Below, piece by piece: positions 1 through 7,656 of a stretch of 48,682 nt of DNA; within the stretch, counting starts at the first letter, position 1, and the number at the start of each line of letters is the position of its first letter. The notes under the pieces were generated by a model. The model did not search any database, was not told where the DNA came from, and worked only from the letters and a program-made list of their open reading frames with translations. Both the position numbers and the translations under genes were made by a program. The DNA is from Variovorax sp. DXTD-1 (lineage in GTDB: Bacteria > Pseudomonadota > Gammaproteobacteria > Burkholderiales > Burkholderiaceae_C), in assembly GCF_003984625.1 (NCBI RefSeq), contig NZ_RWKH01000032.1, positions 1-48,682 of the forward strand, in the 5' to 3' direction.

Positions 1-96
1 GATCGCAGCCGTCAGCGTGGTCTTGCCGTGGTCAACGTGACCGATCGTGCCCACGTTCACGTGCGGCTTGGTGCGGGTGAATTTACCTTTTGCCAT
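1..96 (-). CDS. tuf: Elongation factor Tu, N-terminal fragment (cut by window edge)
   Basis: The reverse strand encodes 32 residues beginning MAKGKFTRTKPHVNVGTIGH and running into the P-loop GHVDHGKT, the guanine-nucleotide site of EF-Tu, which carries aminoacyl-tRNA to the ribosome. The start is the ATG at 94-96, with AAGGA about 7 nt upstream. The rest of the gene lies beyond position 1. It follows fusA on the same strand after a 141-nt spacer, the usual str-operon order. Many Burkholderiales carry two tuf genes and this would be the str-operon copy. That point is inferred from position only. Confidence 0.95.
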   Translation of the reverse strand, partial: MAKGKFTRTKPHVNVGTIGHVDHGKTTLTAAI

Positions 97-237
97 TTTT
101 CAATCCTTGAAAGAGCATTCCCGTGTATTGGTTTTATGTCTGCATCCGATTGCTGGTTCGCCCCGCACGGGAACAGGGCGGCACCGGATCGCAGACAAGT
201 TGGGCGGCGCCGTGCGTCACCCGACATTCTTGAAAAC

Positions 238-2337
238 TTACTTAGCGCGAGCAGCCACGATGGCTTCGGCAACGTTGCGCGGAGCTTCAGCGTAGTGCTT
301 GAACTCCATCGTGTACGTGGCGCGGCCTTGCGACATCGAGCGCAGCGTGGTCGAGTAGCCGAACATTTCCGACAGCGGCACTTCGGCCTTGATGGCCTTG
401 CCGCCACCAACCATGTCGTCCATGCCCTGCACCATGCCGCGGCGTGAGGACAGGTCGCCCATCACGTTGCCGGCGTAGTCTTCGGGCGTTTCGACTTCCA
501 CGGCCATCATCGGCTCGAGGATGACCGGGTTGGCCTTGCGGGCGCCTTCCTTGAAACCGAAGATGGCGGCCATCTTGAACGCCATTTCGTTCGAGTCCAC
601 GTCGTGGTACGAACCGAAGTGCAGCGTGACCTTGACGTCCACGACGGGGTAGCCCGCCAGCACACCTTGCGTCAGCGCTTCCACAACGCCCTTTTCCACC
701 GCGGGAATGTATTCGCGAGGAACCACACCGCCCTTGATGGCGTCGACGAATTCGAAGCCCTTGCCGGCTTCCTGCGGCTCGAGCTTGAGCACGACGTGGC
801 CGTACTGGCCCTTGCCGCCCGACTGGCGAACGAACTTGCCTTCGGCTTCTTCCACGGTCTTGCGGATGGTTTCGCGGTAGGCCACTTGCGGCTTGCCCAC
901 GTTGGCTTCCACGCCGAACTCGCGCTTCATGCGGTCCACGATGATTTCGAGGTGGAGCTCGCCCATGCCGGCAATGATGGTCTGGCCCGATTCTTCGTCG
1001 GTCTTGACGCGGAACGACGGGTCTTCCTGAGCGAGACGCTGCAGGGCGATGCCCATCTTTTCCTGGTCGGCCTTGGTCTTGGGCTCAACGGCCTGCGAGA
1101 TCACCGACTCAGGGAACACCATGCGCTCGAGCGTCACGATGGCCGACGGGTCGCACAGGGTTTCGCCCGTGGTGACTTCCTTCAGGCCCACGCATGCGGC
1201 GATGTCGCCGGCGCGGATTTCGTTGACTTCTTCGCGGTTGTTGGCGTGCATCTGCACGATACGGCCGATGCGCTCCTTCTTGCCGCGAACCGGGTTGTAG
1301 ACGCTGTCGCCCTTGGTCAGCACGCCCGAATAGACGCGCACGAAGGTCAACTGGCCCACGAACGGGTCGGTCATCAGCTTGAATGCCAGAGCCGAGAACT
1401 TCTCGTTGTCGTCAGCCTTGCGAACGACAGGCGCTTCGTCTTCGTCCAGGCCGTTGACGGGGGGAATGTCGGTCGGTGCGGGCATGTACTCGACGACGGC
1501 GTCGAGCATGGCTTGCACGCCCTTGTTCTTGAAGGCCGAGCCGCACAGCATCGGCTGGATCTCGCCGGCGATGGTGCGCTGGCGAATGGCCTTCTTGATT
1601 TCTTCCTCGCTCAGCTCGCCGCCTTCGAGGTACTTGTTCATCAGCTCTTCGCTGGCTTCGGCAGCCGCCTCGACGAGCTTTTCGCGGTAATCGTTGCAGA
1701 CGTCGGTCAGGTTGGCGGGGATCTCGCCGTACTGGAACGTCACGCCCTTGTCTTCGTCCCAGATGATGGCCTTCATCTTCACGAGGTCGACGATGCCCTG
1801 GAAGTGCTCTTCGGCACCGATCGGGATCTGGATCACGACGGGGTTGGCCTTCAGGCGGTCGACCATCATCTGGCGCACGCGCAGGAAGTCGGCGCCGGTG
1901 CGGTCCATCTTGTTGACGAACGCGAGGCGCGGAACCTTGTACTTGTTGGCTTGGCGCCAGACGGTTTCCGACTGGGGCTGCACGCCGCCAACGGCGTCAT
2001 ACACCATCACGGCACCGTCCAGCACGCGCATCGAGCGCTCGACTTCAATGGTGAAGTCCACGTGGCCAGGGGTATCGATGATGTTGATGCGGTGTTCGTC
2101 GAACTTGCCGGCCATGCCCTTCCAGAAGCAGGTGGTGGCAGCCGAGGTGATCGTGATGCCACGCTCTTGCTCTTGCTCCATCCAGTCCATCGTGGCGGCG
2201 CCATCGTGCACTTCACCGATCTTGTGATTCACACCGGTGTAGAACAGGATGCGCTCGGTCGTCGTGGTCTTGCCGGCGTCGATGTGCGCGGAGATGCCGA
2301 TGTTGCGGTAGCGCTCGATGGGGGTCTTGCGGGACAT
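238..2337 (-). CDS. fusA: Elongation factor G
   Basis: A 699-residue translational GTPase that drives ribosomal translocation and, with RRF, ribosome recycling in the cytoplasm. The N-terminal G domain shows the P-loop AHIDAGKTTTTE at about residues 17-28, the switch segment RGITITSAA, DTPGH (about 90) and NKMD (about 143). Domains II to V follow at full length, close to the usual ~700 residues. The start gives MSRKTPIERYRNIGISAHID, a typical betaproteobacterial N-terminus. It lies third in rpsL-rpsG-fusA-tuf, 96 nt after rpsG, and that gap holds a long perfect-core hairpin (see separate entry). The ORF of 583 codons on the opposite strand is a composition shadow. Confidence 0.98.
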   Translation of the reverse strand: MSRKTPIERYRNIGISAHIDAGKTTTTERILFYTGVNHKIGEVHDGAATMDWMEQEQERGITITSAATTCFWKGMAGKFDEHRINIIDTPGHVDFTIEVERSMRVLDGAVMVYDAVGGVQPQSETVWRQANKYKVPRLAFVNKMDRTGADFLRVRQMMVDRLKANPVVIQIPIGAEEHFQGIVDLVKMKAIIWDEDKGVTFQYGEIPANLTDVCNDYREKLVEAAAEASEELMNKYLEGGELSEEEIKKAIRQRTIAGEIQPMLCGSAFKNKGVQAMLDAVVEYMPAPTDIPPVNGLDEDEAPVVRKADDNEKFSALAFKLMTDPFVGQLTFVRVYSGVLTKGDSVYNPVRGKKERIGRIVQMHANNREEVNEIRAGDIAACVGLKEVTTGETLCDPSAIVTLERMVFPESVISQAVEPKTKADQEKMGIALQRLAQEDPSFRVKTDEESGQTIIAGMGELHLEIIVDRMKREFGVEANVGKPQVAYRETIRKTVEEAEGKFVRQSGGKGQYGHVVLKLEPQEAGKGFEFVDAIKGGVVPREYIPAVEKGVVEALTQGVLAGYPVVDVKVTLHFGSYHDVDSNEMAFKMAAIFGFKEGARKANPVILEPMMAVEVETPEDYAGNVMGDLSSRRGMVQGMDDMVGGGKAIKAEVPLSEMFGYSTTLRSMSQGRATYTMEFKHYAEAPRNVAEAIVAARAK

Positions 2338-2357
2338 GATTTACTTTCGGGTTAAAT

Positions 2358-2415
2358 GCGTTGAGCGCTGGGCCTTGAGTACGGGCGACGTCGCCCGACA
2401 CTCAATACCCAACGC
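2358..2415 (-). repeat. Long hairpin in the rpsG-fusA spacer
   Basis: The spacer between rpsG and fusA holds a nested dyad. The core GGGCGACGTCGCCC at 2383-2396 is a perfect palindrome. TGAGT (2376-2380) pairs with ACTCA (2400-2404), and CGTTG (2359-2363) pairs with CAACG (2410-2414), with small interior loops between. No T-run follows, so it does not read as a simple rho-independent terminator. It could be an mRNA processing or stability element, or a regulatory site balancing fusA against ribosomal protein synthesis. The pairing is seen directly; the role is inferred. Confidence 0.55.
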
Positions 2416-2433
2416 CCAAGCGAAGTTTGATTT

Positions 2434-2907
2434 TTAGAAGCGGAAGTGGCTGAAAGCGCGGTTGGCTTCTGCCATGCGGTGCACTTCGTCGCGCTTCTTC
2501 ATGGCGCCGCCACGGCCTTCCGTGGCTTCCATCAGTTCGTTGGCCAAACGCAGGGCCATCGACTTTTCGCCGCGCTTGCGAGCGGCTTCCTTGATCCAGC
2601 GCATCGAGAGCGCCAGGCGGCGCACCGGACGCACTTCGACCGGCACCTGGTAGTTGGCACCGCCGACGCGGCGCGACTTGACTTCGACCATCGGCTTCAC
2701 GTTGTTGATGGCAACGGTGAAAGCTTCGAGCGGGTCCTTGTCGGGGTTCTTCTTTTCGATGAAGTCGAGCGCGCCATAGATGATGCGCTCGGCGATCGCC
2801 TTCTTGCCGCCTTCCATGATCACGTTCATGAATTTCGACAGCTCGACATTGCCGTACTTGGGATCCGGCAGGATTTCACGTTTGGGGACTTCGCGACGAC
2901 GTGGCAT
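2434..2907 (-). CDS. rpsG: 30S ribosomal protein S7
   Basis: A 157-residue protein starting MPRRREVPKREILPDPKYGN, which matches bacterial S7 (usually 156-157 residues). S7 is a primary 16S rRNA binder that nucleates assembly of the 30S head and contacts E-site tRNA. The family segment KKAIAERIIYGALD and the beta-hairpin PVEVRPVRRLALSMRWI are present. It is second in the str operon, 152 nt after rpsL. In E. coli S7 represses its own operon at the rpsL-rpsG spacer. The spacer here (2908-3059) contains small dyads such as GAGAG/CTCTC and GACCC/GGGTC, but I cannot show that they are the regulatory site. Confidence 0.98.
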   Translation of the reverse strand: MPRRREVPKREILPDPKYGNVELSKFMNVIMEGGKKAIAERIIYGALDFIEKKNPDKDPLEAFTVAINNVKPMVEVKSRRVGGANYQVPVEVRPVRRLALSMRWIKEAARKRGEKSMALRLANELMEATEGRGGAMKKRDEVHRMAEANRAFSHFRF

Positions 2908-3059
2908 GTTACTAACCTCTTTGCTTCAGTTGGCACCGTTTCCGGCACCGCGAGAGCCATTCCGGACTCTCACTTACTCGACCCGACAGTGGGTCACTTC
3001 GTTCGATGTGCCCGCCAAGGCAACCGAACACCATTGTTTGTTTCTTACGACAGGAAGGC

Positions 3060-3437
3060 TTAAGCCTTCTTGGGACGCTTCGCGCCGTACTTGGAGCGCG
3101 ACTGCTTGCGGTCTTTCACGCCTTGCAAGTCGAGCGAACCGCGCACGATGTGGTAGCGAACACCGGGCAAGTCCTTGACACGACCGCCGCGAACCAGCAC
3201 GACGCTGTGTTCTTGCAGGTTGTGGCCTTCGCCGCCGATGTAGGAAATGACTTCGAAGCCATTGGTCAGACGGACCTTGGCAACTTTACGAAGCGCCGAA
3301 TTGGGCTTCTTTGGCGTCGTGGTGTAGACGCGGGTGCAGACACCGCGGCGTTGCGGCGAGTTCTGCATCGCAGGGCTCTTCGAATTGATCTTTTCGACCG
3401 TTCGACCCTGACGCACCAGTTGATTGATGGTTGGCAT
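3060..3437 (-). CDS. rpsL: 30S ribosomal protein S12
   Basis: A 125-residue protein beginning MPTINQLVRQGR. An upstream in-frame ATG at 3509 would add 24 residues with no S12 homology, so the start at 3437 is preferred. S12 sits at the decoding centre. The conserved segments TTPKKPNSALRKVAKVRLTN and GGRVKDLPGVRYHIVRG are intact. The lysine in PKKPNS (position 43 in E. coli numbering) and that in GGRVKDLPG (88 in E. coli numbering), where streptomycin-resistance changes usually occur, are wild type. It is the first gene of the str operon, with its promoter about 130 nt upstream. Confidence 0.98.
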   Translation of the reverse strand: MPTINQLVRQGRTVEKINSKSPAMQNSPQRRGVCTRVYTTTPKKPNSALRKVAKVRLTNGFEVISYIGGEGHNLQEHSVVLVRGGRVKDLPGVRYHIVRGSLDLQGVKDRKQSRSKYGAKRPKKA

Positions 3438-3459
3438 GAATGAATTAGTCCCAAAACAA

Positions 3460-3556
3460 CCCGGCTTTTGGCTGTGAACCGCCCTTGTCCTTGACGTGAC
3501 GCAAGGCAAGGAAGCCGGGAATAACGAAAACGTGAAACCCTTCGGAAAATTCCGAA
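3460..3556 (-). promoter_or_regulatory. 5' leader of the str operon with two dyads
   Basis: Just after the predicted start site, 3541-3556 is a perfect 7-bp hairpin (TTCGGAA/TTCCGAA with a 2-nt loop). Further down, CCCGGCTT (3460-3467) pairs with AAGCCGGG (3512-3519), enclosing a CCTTG/CAAGG inner stem. A 5'-terminal hairpin could protect the mRNA. The larger stem ends about 20 nt before the rpsL start and could affect translation. These pairings are visible in the sequence; any regulatory function is inferred. Confidence 0.4.
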
Positions 3557-3565
3557 AAGCCCACG

Positions 3566-3594
3566 AGTATAGCAGTCGCCTCGGTTACCGGCAA
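3566..3594 (-). promoter_or_regulatory. Promoter of the str operon
   Basis: Read on the minus strand, TTGCCG (3589-3594) is followed by a 17-nt spacer and TATACT (3566-3571). This is a good sigma70-type promoter, with 4/6 match at -35 and 5/6 at -10. Transcription would start near 3558, about 120 nt upstream of rpsL. The promoter begins about 26 nt past the stop codon of the carboxypeptidase gene on the same strand. That supports the str operon as a separate transcription unit. Confidence 0.65.
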
Positions 3595-3619
3595 ACGAAG
3601 AGCGCGGAGGCGCGCAAAA

Positions 3620-4789
3620 TCACTTGATCCAGAGCCGCACGGCGTCCCAGGCGCGGCCGAAGACACCCGCCTGCTCGACGCCTTCCAGCGCCACCAGCGG
3701 AACGTCGGCCAGGGGCTGGTCGTCCAGGGTCACCTTGAGCGAACCCACGGGCTGGAACTTGGTGAACGGCGCCACCAGCGGTTCGGGGCGCGCCACCTGG
3801 GTCTTGATCTTGCTGGCGGTACCGGCCGGTACCGCAACCACGATGGCTTCAGGCCGGCCAAGCTTGAGCGTGTTGGCCTTGCCCTTCCAGACCGCCGGCG
3901 TGGCGACCGGCTGGCCGGCGTCGAACAGGCGAACGGCGTCGTAGGCGGTGTAGCCCCAGTTCAGCAGCTTCTGCGACTCGTTGGCACGCACGGTCTCGCC
4001 CGAGGTGCCCAGCACGATCGACAGCAGGCGGCGCCCCCCGGTCAGATTGGGGAAATCGCGCTTGGCGGTGGCAATCATGCAATAGCCGGCTGCGTCCGTA
4101 TGGCCGGTCTTCAGGCCGTCCACGGTCGGGTCGCGAAACAGCAACAGGTTGCGGTTGGTGTCGTTGGTGGAGGGCGTGCCCGGGTAGCGGTACTTCTTGA
4201 TGGCGTAGTACTTGGCTTCTTCCGGGAAGTCGCGCACCAGGCGCGTCGCGAGAATGCTCAGGTCACGGGCCGTGGTGGTGTGGCCGGGCGCGGTCAGGCC
4301 TTCGGGGTTCTTGTAGGTGGTGTTCTTCATGCCCAGCGCCTTGGCCTGGGCGTTCATGAGCTCGACGAAGTGTTCCACGGTGCCGCCCACGCCTTCGGCC
4401 AGCGCCACGGTAGCGTCGTTGCCCGACTGCACGATCAGTCCCTTGATCAGGTCTTCGACCGGCACCTGCATCTTGGGATCGATGAACATGCGCGAACCGG
4501 GCATCTTCCAGGCGCGCTGGCTGACCGGAAAGGTCTGGTTCAGCGTGATCTTCTTGGCGCGCAGCGCGTCGAACACGATGTAGGCCGACATCAGCTTGGT
4601 GAGCGAGGCCGGCTCGACGGGGCTGTCAATGTCCTTCTGCGCGAGGATCTGGTTGGCGGTGACATCGAGCAGCAGGTAGCTGCGCGCGGCAATTTCCGGC
4701 GGCGCCGGCACCTGGGCAGCGGCAATCATGCAAACCGATGCGGCGGCGGCGAGCACCAGCGCGCGAAATGCGTCAAGAAAACGATTCAT
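3620..4789 (-). CDS. dacA: D-alanyl-D-alanine carboxypeptidase (PBP5/6 family)
   Basis: A 389-residue periplasmic serine peptidase that removes the terminal D-Ala from peptidoglycan pentapeptides. The start at 4789 is chosen because it places a signal peptide (residues 1 to about 26, ending AAAQ) at the N-terminus. Upstream in-frame codons only overlap the neighbouring gene. Active-site motifs are SLTK (62-65, nucleophile S62), SGN (122-124) and KTG (227-229). The beta-rich C-terminal domain and a final amphipathic stretch (AWDAVRLWIK) fit inner-membrane attachment as in PBP5. It is the last gene of a minus-strand run beginning at hemJ. The exact dac paralogue (dacA or dacC) cannot be fixed from sequence alone. 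Confidence 0.93.
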   Translation of the reverse strand: MNRFLDAFRALVLAAAASVCMIAAAQVPAPPEIAARSYLLLDVTANQILAQKDIDSPVEPASLTKLMSAYIVFDALRAKKITLNQTFPVSQRAWKMPGSRMFIDPKMQVPVEDLIKGLIVQSGNDATVALAEGVGGTVEHFVELMNAQAKALGMKNTTYKNPEGLTAPGHTTTARDLSILATRLVRDFPEEAKYYAIKKYRYPGTPSTNDTNRNLLLFRDPTVDGLKTGHTDAAGYCMIATAKRDFPNLTGGRRLLSIVLGTSGETVRANESQKLLNWGYTAYDAVRLFDAGQPVATPAVWKGKANTLKLGRPEAIVVAVPAGTASKIKTQVARPEPLVAPFTKFQPVGSLKVTLDDQPLADVPLVALEGVEQAGVFGRAWDAVRLWIK

Positions 4790-4829
4790 GGGAAAAATTG
4801 GAGAAAACGAAAACAAGCCCGCAGGGCTT

Positions 4830-5462
4830 TCATGCGGCGCCCGCGCGCAGATGGCGGACGACCAAGCTTTTGAGCAGCGGCAATTGTCCGTGAAAGAAAT
4901 GGCCGCCCCCGGGGACAACCGTGACAGGAAGTGACTGCGGCCGCGCCCAGTCCATGACAGCCGCGAGCGGCACCGTGTCATCGGCCTCGCCGTGAACCAC
5001 CAATGTGCGCTCGTGCGCCTCGGCCGGAAGCGTGGCTACCGAGAACCGGGAAGCAGCCGTTCCCACCAGCACGAGTTGCCGCACGTCGCGCGAAGCCCAG
5101 AGCTTTTCGGCCGCGCAGCTTGCAACGAAAGCGCCGAACGAAAAGCCTGCAATGGCCAACGGCCCCTCGGCGGCCAGCTGGCTCACCACGCCCAGCATGT
5201 CCTCGCACTCGCCGCGGCCTTCGTCGTGCGCACCTTCGCTCGCGCCCACGCCTCGGAAGTTGAAGCGCACCGCCGTCCAGCCGCAGGCGACGAAAGCACG
5301 CGCCAGGGTCTGCACCACCTTGTTGTCCATGGTGCCGCCGAACAGCGGATGGGGATGGGCGATGACCGCAATGCCGCGCGGAGCGTCGGCCGGCAGATCG
5401 CGCTGGACCTCGATGATGCCGGCGGCGCCTTGGAGACGGATTTTTTCGGTCTGGGAGTTCAT
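4830..5462 (-). CDS. Alpha/beta hydrolase (dienelactone-hydrolase-like fold)
   Basis: A 210-residue cytoplasmic alpha/beta hydrolase. Near the N-terminus is AHPHPLFGGTMDNKVV (about 35-50), typical of the small YgfB/KANL3-like hydrolase group. The nucleophile elbow is GFSFG with S108. The acid is probably D161 or D162 (HGEADDTVP), and the base H188 (GGGHFF). Hydrolase activity is expected but the substrate is unknown. The gene lies 72 nt after the [2Fe-2S] protein and 40 nt before the carboxypeptidase on the same strand, so co-transcription is likely. An overlapping 163-codon ORF in another frame is a shadow. Confidence 0.85.
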   Translation of the reverse strand: MNSQTEKIRLQGAAGIIEVQRDLPADAPRGIAVIAHPHPLFGGTMDNKVVQTLARAFVACGWTAVRFNFRGVGASEGAHDEGRGECEDMLGVVSQLAAEGPLAIAGFSFGAFVASCAAEKLWASRDVRQLVLVGTAASRFSVATLPAEAHERTLVVHGEADDTVPLAAVMDWARPQSLPVTVVPGGGHFFHGQLPLLKSLVVRHLRAGAA

Positions 5463-5534
5463 GGTGCAAGGATCAGGACTGCGCGGCTGCGGCGCGCTGG
5501 GCGCACGGTACGAGCGCGGAATTTTCGAGAAAGT

Positions 5535-5888
5535 TCAGCGGCCCACATCGGGAGGCAGCAAGAGCCGCTCGACGACTTCGCCATTCTTCAGATGCGATTC
5601 GACGATTTCATCGATGTCGTCGGTATCGACAAAGGTGTACCAGACTGCTTCGGGGTAAACCACCGCCACCGGCCCACCGGCGCAACGGTCAAGGCAACCC
5701 GCCTTGTTGACCCGCACCTTGCCCGGCCCGGCCAGCCCCGCTTCCTTGACCTTGGCCTTGCAGCGGTCGAAGCCCTGCTGGGCGTTGTGCAGGGCGCAGC
5801 TGTCTTCCCCGTTCTTGCGCTCGTTCAGGCAAAAGAAGATGTGGCGGCCGTAGTAGCCGCGCGGCGCGGCAGAGGTGGAACTGGGCAT
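5535..5888 (-). CDS. Thioredoxin-like [2Fe-2S] ferredoxin domain protein
   Basis: A 117-residue protein of the small thioredoxin-fold [2Fe-2S] ferredoxin group, like the NuoE C-terminal domain. Cysteines are at 20, 31, 43, 65 and 69. The pattern C20-X10-C31 with C65-X3-C69 (AGCLDRCAGG) is the cluster-binding arrangement of this family, and C43 is an extra cysteine. The start FFCLNERKNG region and the C-terminal acidic helix DDIDEIVESHL are typical. It probably carries electrons or serves as a redox partner; the partner is unknown. It is placed between the vanZ-like gene (31 nt) and the hydrolase (72 nt) in one direction. Confidence 0.88.
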   Translation of the reverse strand: MPSSTSAAPRGYYGRHIFFCLNERKNGEDSCALHNAQQGFDRCKAKVKEAGLAGPGKVRVNKAGCLDRCAGGPVAVVYPEAVWYTFVDTDDIDEIVESHLKNGEVVERLLLPPDVGR

Positions 5889-5919
5889 CGGTAGATTTTA
5901 GTGACGCCCGCCGGCAGCG

Positions 5920-7044
5920 TCAGGTTGCGGCCTTGCTTCGCCGAGACAGCGCGGCCACCACATAGGCAAGCACCGCAAAAGGCCAGAGCCAACCCAGCCA
6001 CTGCGCCAGGCCGTGAAAGCGGATGAAGCGCCCCTGCTCCCAGGTGGCCAGCGTCTGCGCGAAATACGCGCTCTCGGGCGCCTGGTTCAACAGGCTCAGT
6101 TGAATGACAAGCCCCACCAGCAGCAACGCCGCGCACAGCCGGCGCGGCGCGCCCAGCAACAGCACGCCTGCGACAAGAGCCGTCGCAATGCCCACCTGCA
6201 CCGGCAGGCCCAGCCAGGCCCAGGCGTGCTCGGGCCCATAGCTCAGCGCCGCCGACAGCGCCGACGCGCCCATGCCCGCCAGCAGCGTGAGCGGCAGCAG
6301 CACGGCGCGCCGTGCGACCGTGCGCGTCACCAGGAAAGCCAGCAGGCACGGCACCAGTGCGCCGAGCATCACGCACAGCAGTTCGGCCGCAGGCACCAGC
6401 GGCTCGAGTTCGAACTGGCGCAGCGGCATCCAGTCGATGAAAGGCGTGTCGAGCAGCCACTCGGAGATGGCGACCTCCAACCGCTCGAACACCTGGCCGA
6501 GGCCGAACGTCACCGCCGCCGGAAACAGCAGCGCGAACGGCCACAGCGCCAGCAGCACCAGTGCGCCGCGCGCATCGTCGACGAACCACTGGGAGCGCGT
6601 ACGGCTCCAGTGCGCCACCGCCCCCAGGCGCTCGAGCCCCGCGGCCAGCATGGCGCCCAGAAGCGCGCCGGAGGTGTTCAGGCCCAGGTCCACATTGGAA
6701 GGAATGCGCGCCGGAAGGTAGCTTTGCAGCGTCTCCATCGCAAAGGCCAGCGCCGCGCCGGCCGCGGTGGCGCGCAGCATGGCGCGCCAGCCGCTGGCGT
6801 CCTGCCGCGTACGCAGCACGGCCAGCGCGCACAGAAAGCCGAACGGAACGTAGCCGGCGACATTGACCGCGAAATCGAAGCCGGTCCAGTATTTGGGCCA
6901 TGAGGCCGACAGATACGCCCAGGGCGCAATGCCCTGGTCGCGCCAGTCGGCAAACGGATACAGGCTGGCATAGACGATCAGCGCCGCATAGGCGAGCGCA
7001 AGAGGCAGCGCGGCGGACTTGTGCTGCTTCTCCACCGTGGACAC
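5920..7044 (-). CDS. VanZ-like family integral membrane protein
   Basis: A 374-residue polytopic membrane protein. The first third shows the VanZ signature YASLYPFADWRDQG, then DFAVNVAGYVPFGFLCALAV and a second motif ETLQSYLPARIPSNVDLGLNT (about 125-145). The remaining two thirds add several hydrophobic helices, so it is longer than plain VanZ (about 160 residues). The start codon is GTG at 7042-7044, 5 nt after the hemJ stop, so the two are probably translationally coupled. VanZ domains are linked to low-level teicoplanin resistance in enterococci, but the function in proteobacteria is unknown. No other van genes are nearby. Confidence 0.85.
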   Translation of the reverse strand: MSTVEKQHKSAALPLALAYAALIVYASLYPFADWRDQGIAPWAYLSASWPKYWTGFDFAVNVAGYVPFGFLCALAVLRTRQDASGWRAMLRATAAGAALAFAMETLQSYLPARIPSNVDLGLNTSGALLGAMLAAGLERLGAVAHWSRTRSQWFVDDARGALVLLALWPFALLFPAAVTFGLGQVFERLEVAISEWLLDTPFIDWMPLRQFELEPLVPAAELLCVMLGALVPCLLAFLVTRTVARRAVLLPLTLLAGMGASALSAALSYGPEHAWAWLGLPVQVGIATALVAGVLLLGAPRRLCAALLLVGLVIQLSLLNQAPESAYFAQTLATWEQGRFIRFHGLAQWLGWLWPFAVLAYVVAALSRRSKAAT

Positions 7045-7049
7045 CGGGC

Positions 7050-7478
7050 TCAGAACGGCTTGACCACCACCAGCACCACGATGCCGAGCAGCAGCAGGAC
7101 GGGCAGTTCATTGAACCAGCGATACCAGCGGTCGTTGCGCCGGTTGCCGCCCGCGATGAAACGCCGCAGCAGCACCGCGCAGCCATGGTGATAGCCGATG
7201 GCTACCAGCACCAGCGCCAGCTTGGCATGCATCCAGCCGTTGCCGGGGCCCCGCCCGATGCCATAGCCCAGCCAGAGCCACAAACCGAAGCCCAGGGCCG
7301 GCACGGCCAGGAAAGTGGTGAAGCGCAACAGCTTGCGCGCCATCAGCAGCAGGCGCTCACGCTCTGCGACGGACTCTGGCGGCACCATCGCCAGGTTGAC
7401 GAAGATCCGCGGAAGGTAGAACAGCCCCGCGAACCAGCTGGCAATGAAGACGATGTGAAGAGATTTGACCCAGAGCAT
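7050..7478 (-). CDS. hemJ: HemJ-type protoporphyrinogen IX oxidase (CopD/UPF0093 family)
   Basis: A 142-residue membrane protein with about four transmembrane helices. The start MLWVKSLHIVFIASWFAGLF contains the conserved His (H8) of HemJ, and WMHAKLALVLV carries the conserved His/Lys region. HemJ oxidises protoporphyrinogen IX to protoporphyrin IX in the penultimate haem step and binds haem b through the N-terminal His in characterised homologues. A copper-resistance CopD-like label is the alternative. The haem role is favoured by length, motif and the neighbouring divergent hemB. The start is followed upstream by a terminator-containing leader or small-RNA locus (7548-7685). Confidence 0.85.
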   Translation of the reverse strand: MLWVKSLHIVFIASWFAGLFYLPRIFVNLAMVPPESVAERERLLLMARKLLRFTTFLAVPALGFGLWLWLGYGIGRGPGNGWMHAKLALVLVAIGYHHGCAVLLRRFIAGGNRRNDRWYRWFNELPVLLLLGIVVLVVVKPF

Positions 7479-7547
7479 GGAGGCAGTTTAGTGGCCGACT
7501 GCGCCATGCACCGGCCTTGGCCTCCCGACCCGATGCCAACGACAGGC

Positions 7548-7578
7548 AAAAAAAAGCCCGACGTCTTCACGCCGGGCT
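7548..7578 (-). terminator. Rho-independent terminator upstream of hemJ
   Basis: AGCCCG (7555-7560) pairs with CGGGCT (7573-7578), extended inward by three more pairs after one mismatch and closed by a 4-nt loop. On the minus strand this hairpin is followed directly by eight T residues (7555 down to 7548). It does not follow any protein gene, because hemB, beyond it, runs the other way. It must therefore end a short transcript started between 7578 and 7690, or terminate the hemJ leader early. Confidence 0.75.
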
Positions 7579-7650
7579 GGGAAGCCCTTTTGCTGTCACA
7601 CATCAAGGCACCCGCTCAGGGAGGAAAAGCGGGGAGCGGCAAGCCGCCCG
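7548..7650 (-). ncRNA. Candidate small RNA or terminated leader, about 100 nt
   Basis: A minus-strand transcript of about 103 nt is predicted from the promoter at 7657-7685 to the terminator at 7548-7578. Its 5' part folds as a hairpin: AAGCGGG (7627-7633) with CCCGCTT (7647-7653), and a CGGC/GCCG inner stem. The single-stranded stretch after it carries TCCTCCC (7619-7625), complementary to a Shine-Dalgarno, as often seen in trans-acting small RNAs. I see no convincing peptide in it. The alternative is an attenuated 5' leader of hemJ, whose start lies 70 nt downstream of the terminator. I do not recognise it as a known RNA family. Confidence 0.5.
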
Positions 7651-7656
7651 CTTCAG

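Noticed and set aside
604..2355. 583-codon ORF on the plus strand opposite fusA
   Set aside because: It lies fully antisense to a certain gene, has His/Val/Asp-rich text typical of GC-rich shadows and no known domain.
5920..7044. Vancomycin/teicoplanin resistance cluster
   Set aside because: Only a VanZ-like domain is present. No vanA/H/X/S/R-type genes are nearby and the family is broad.
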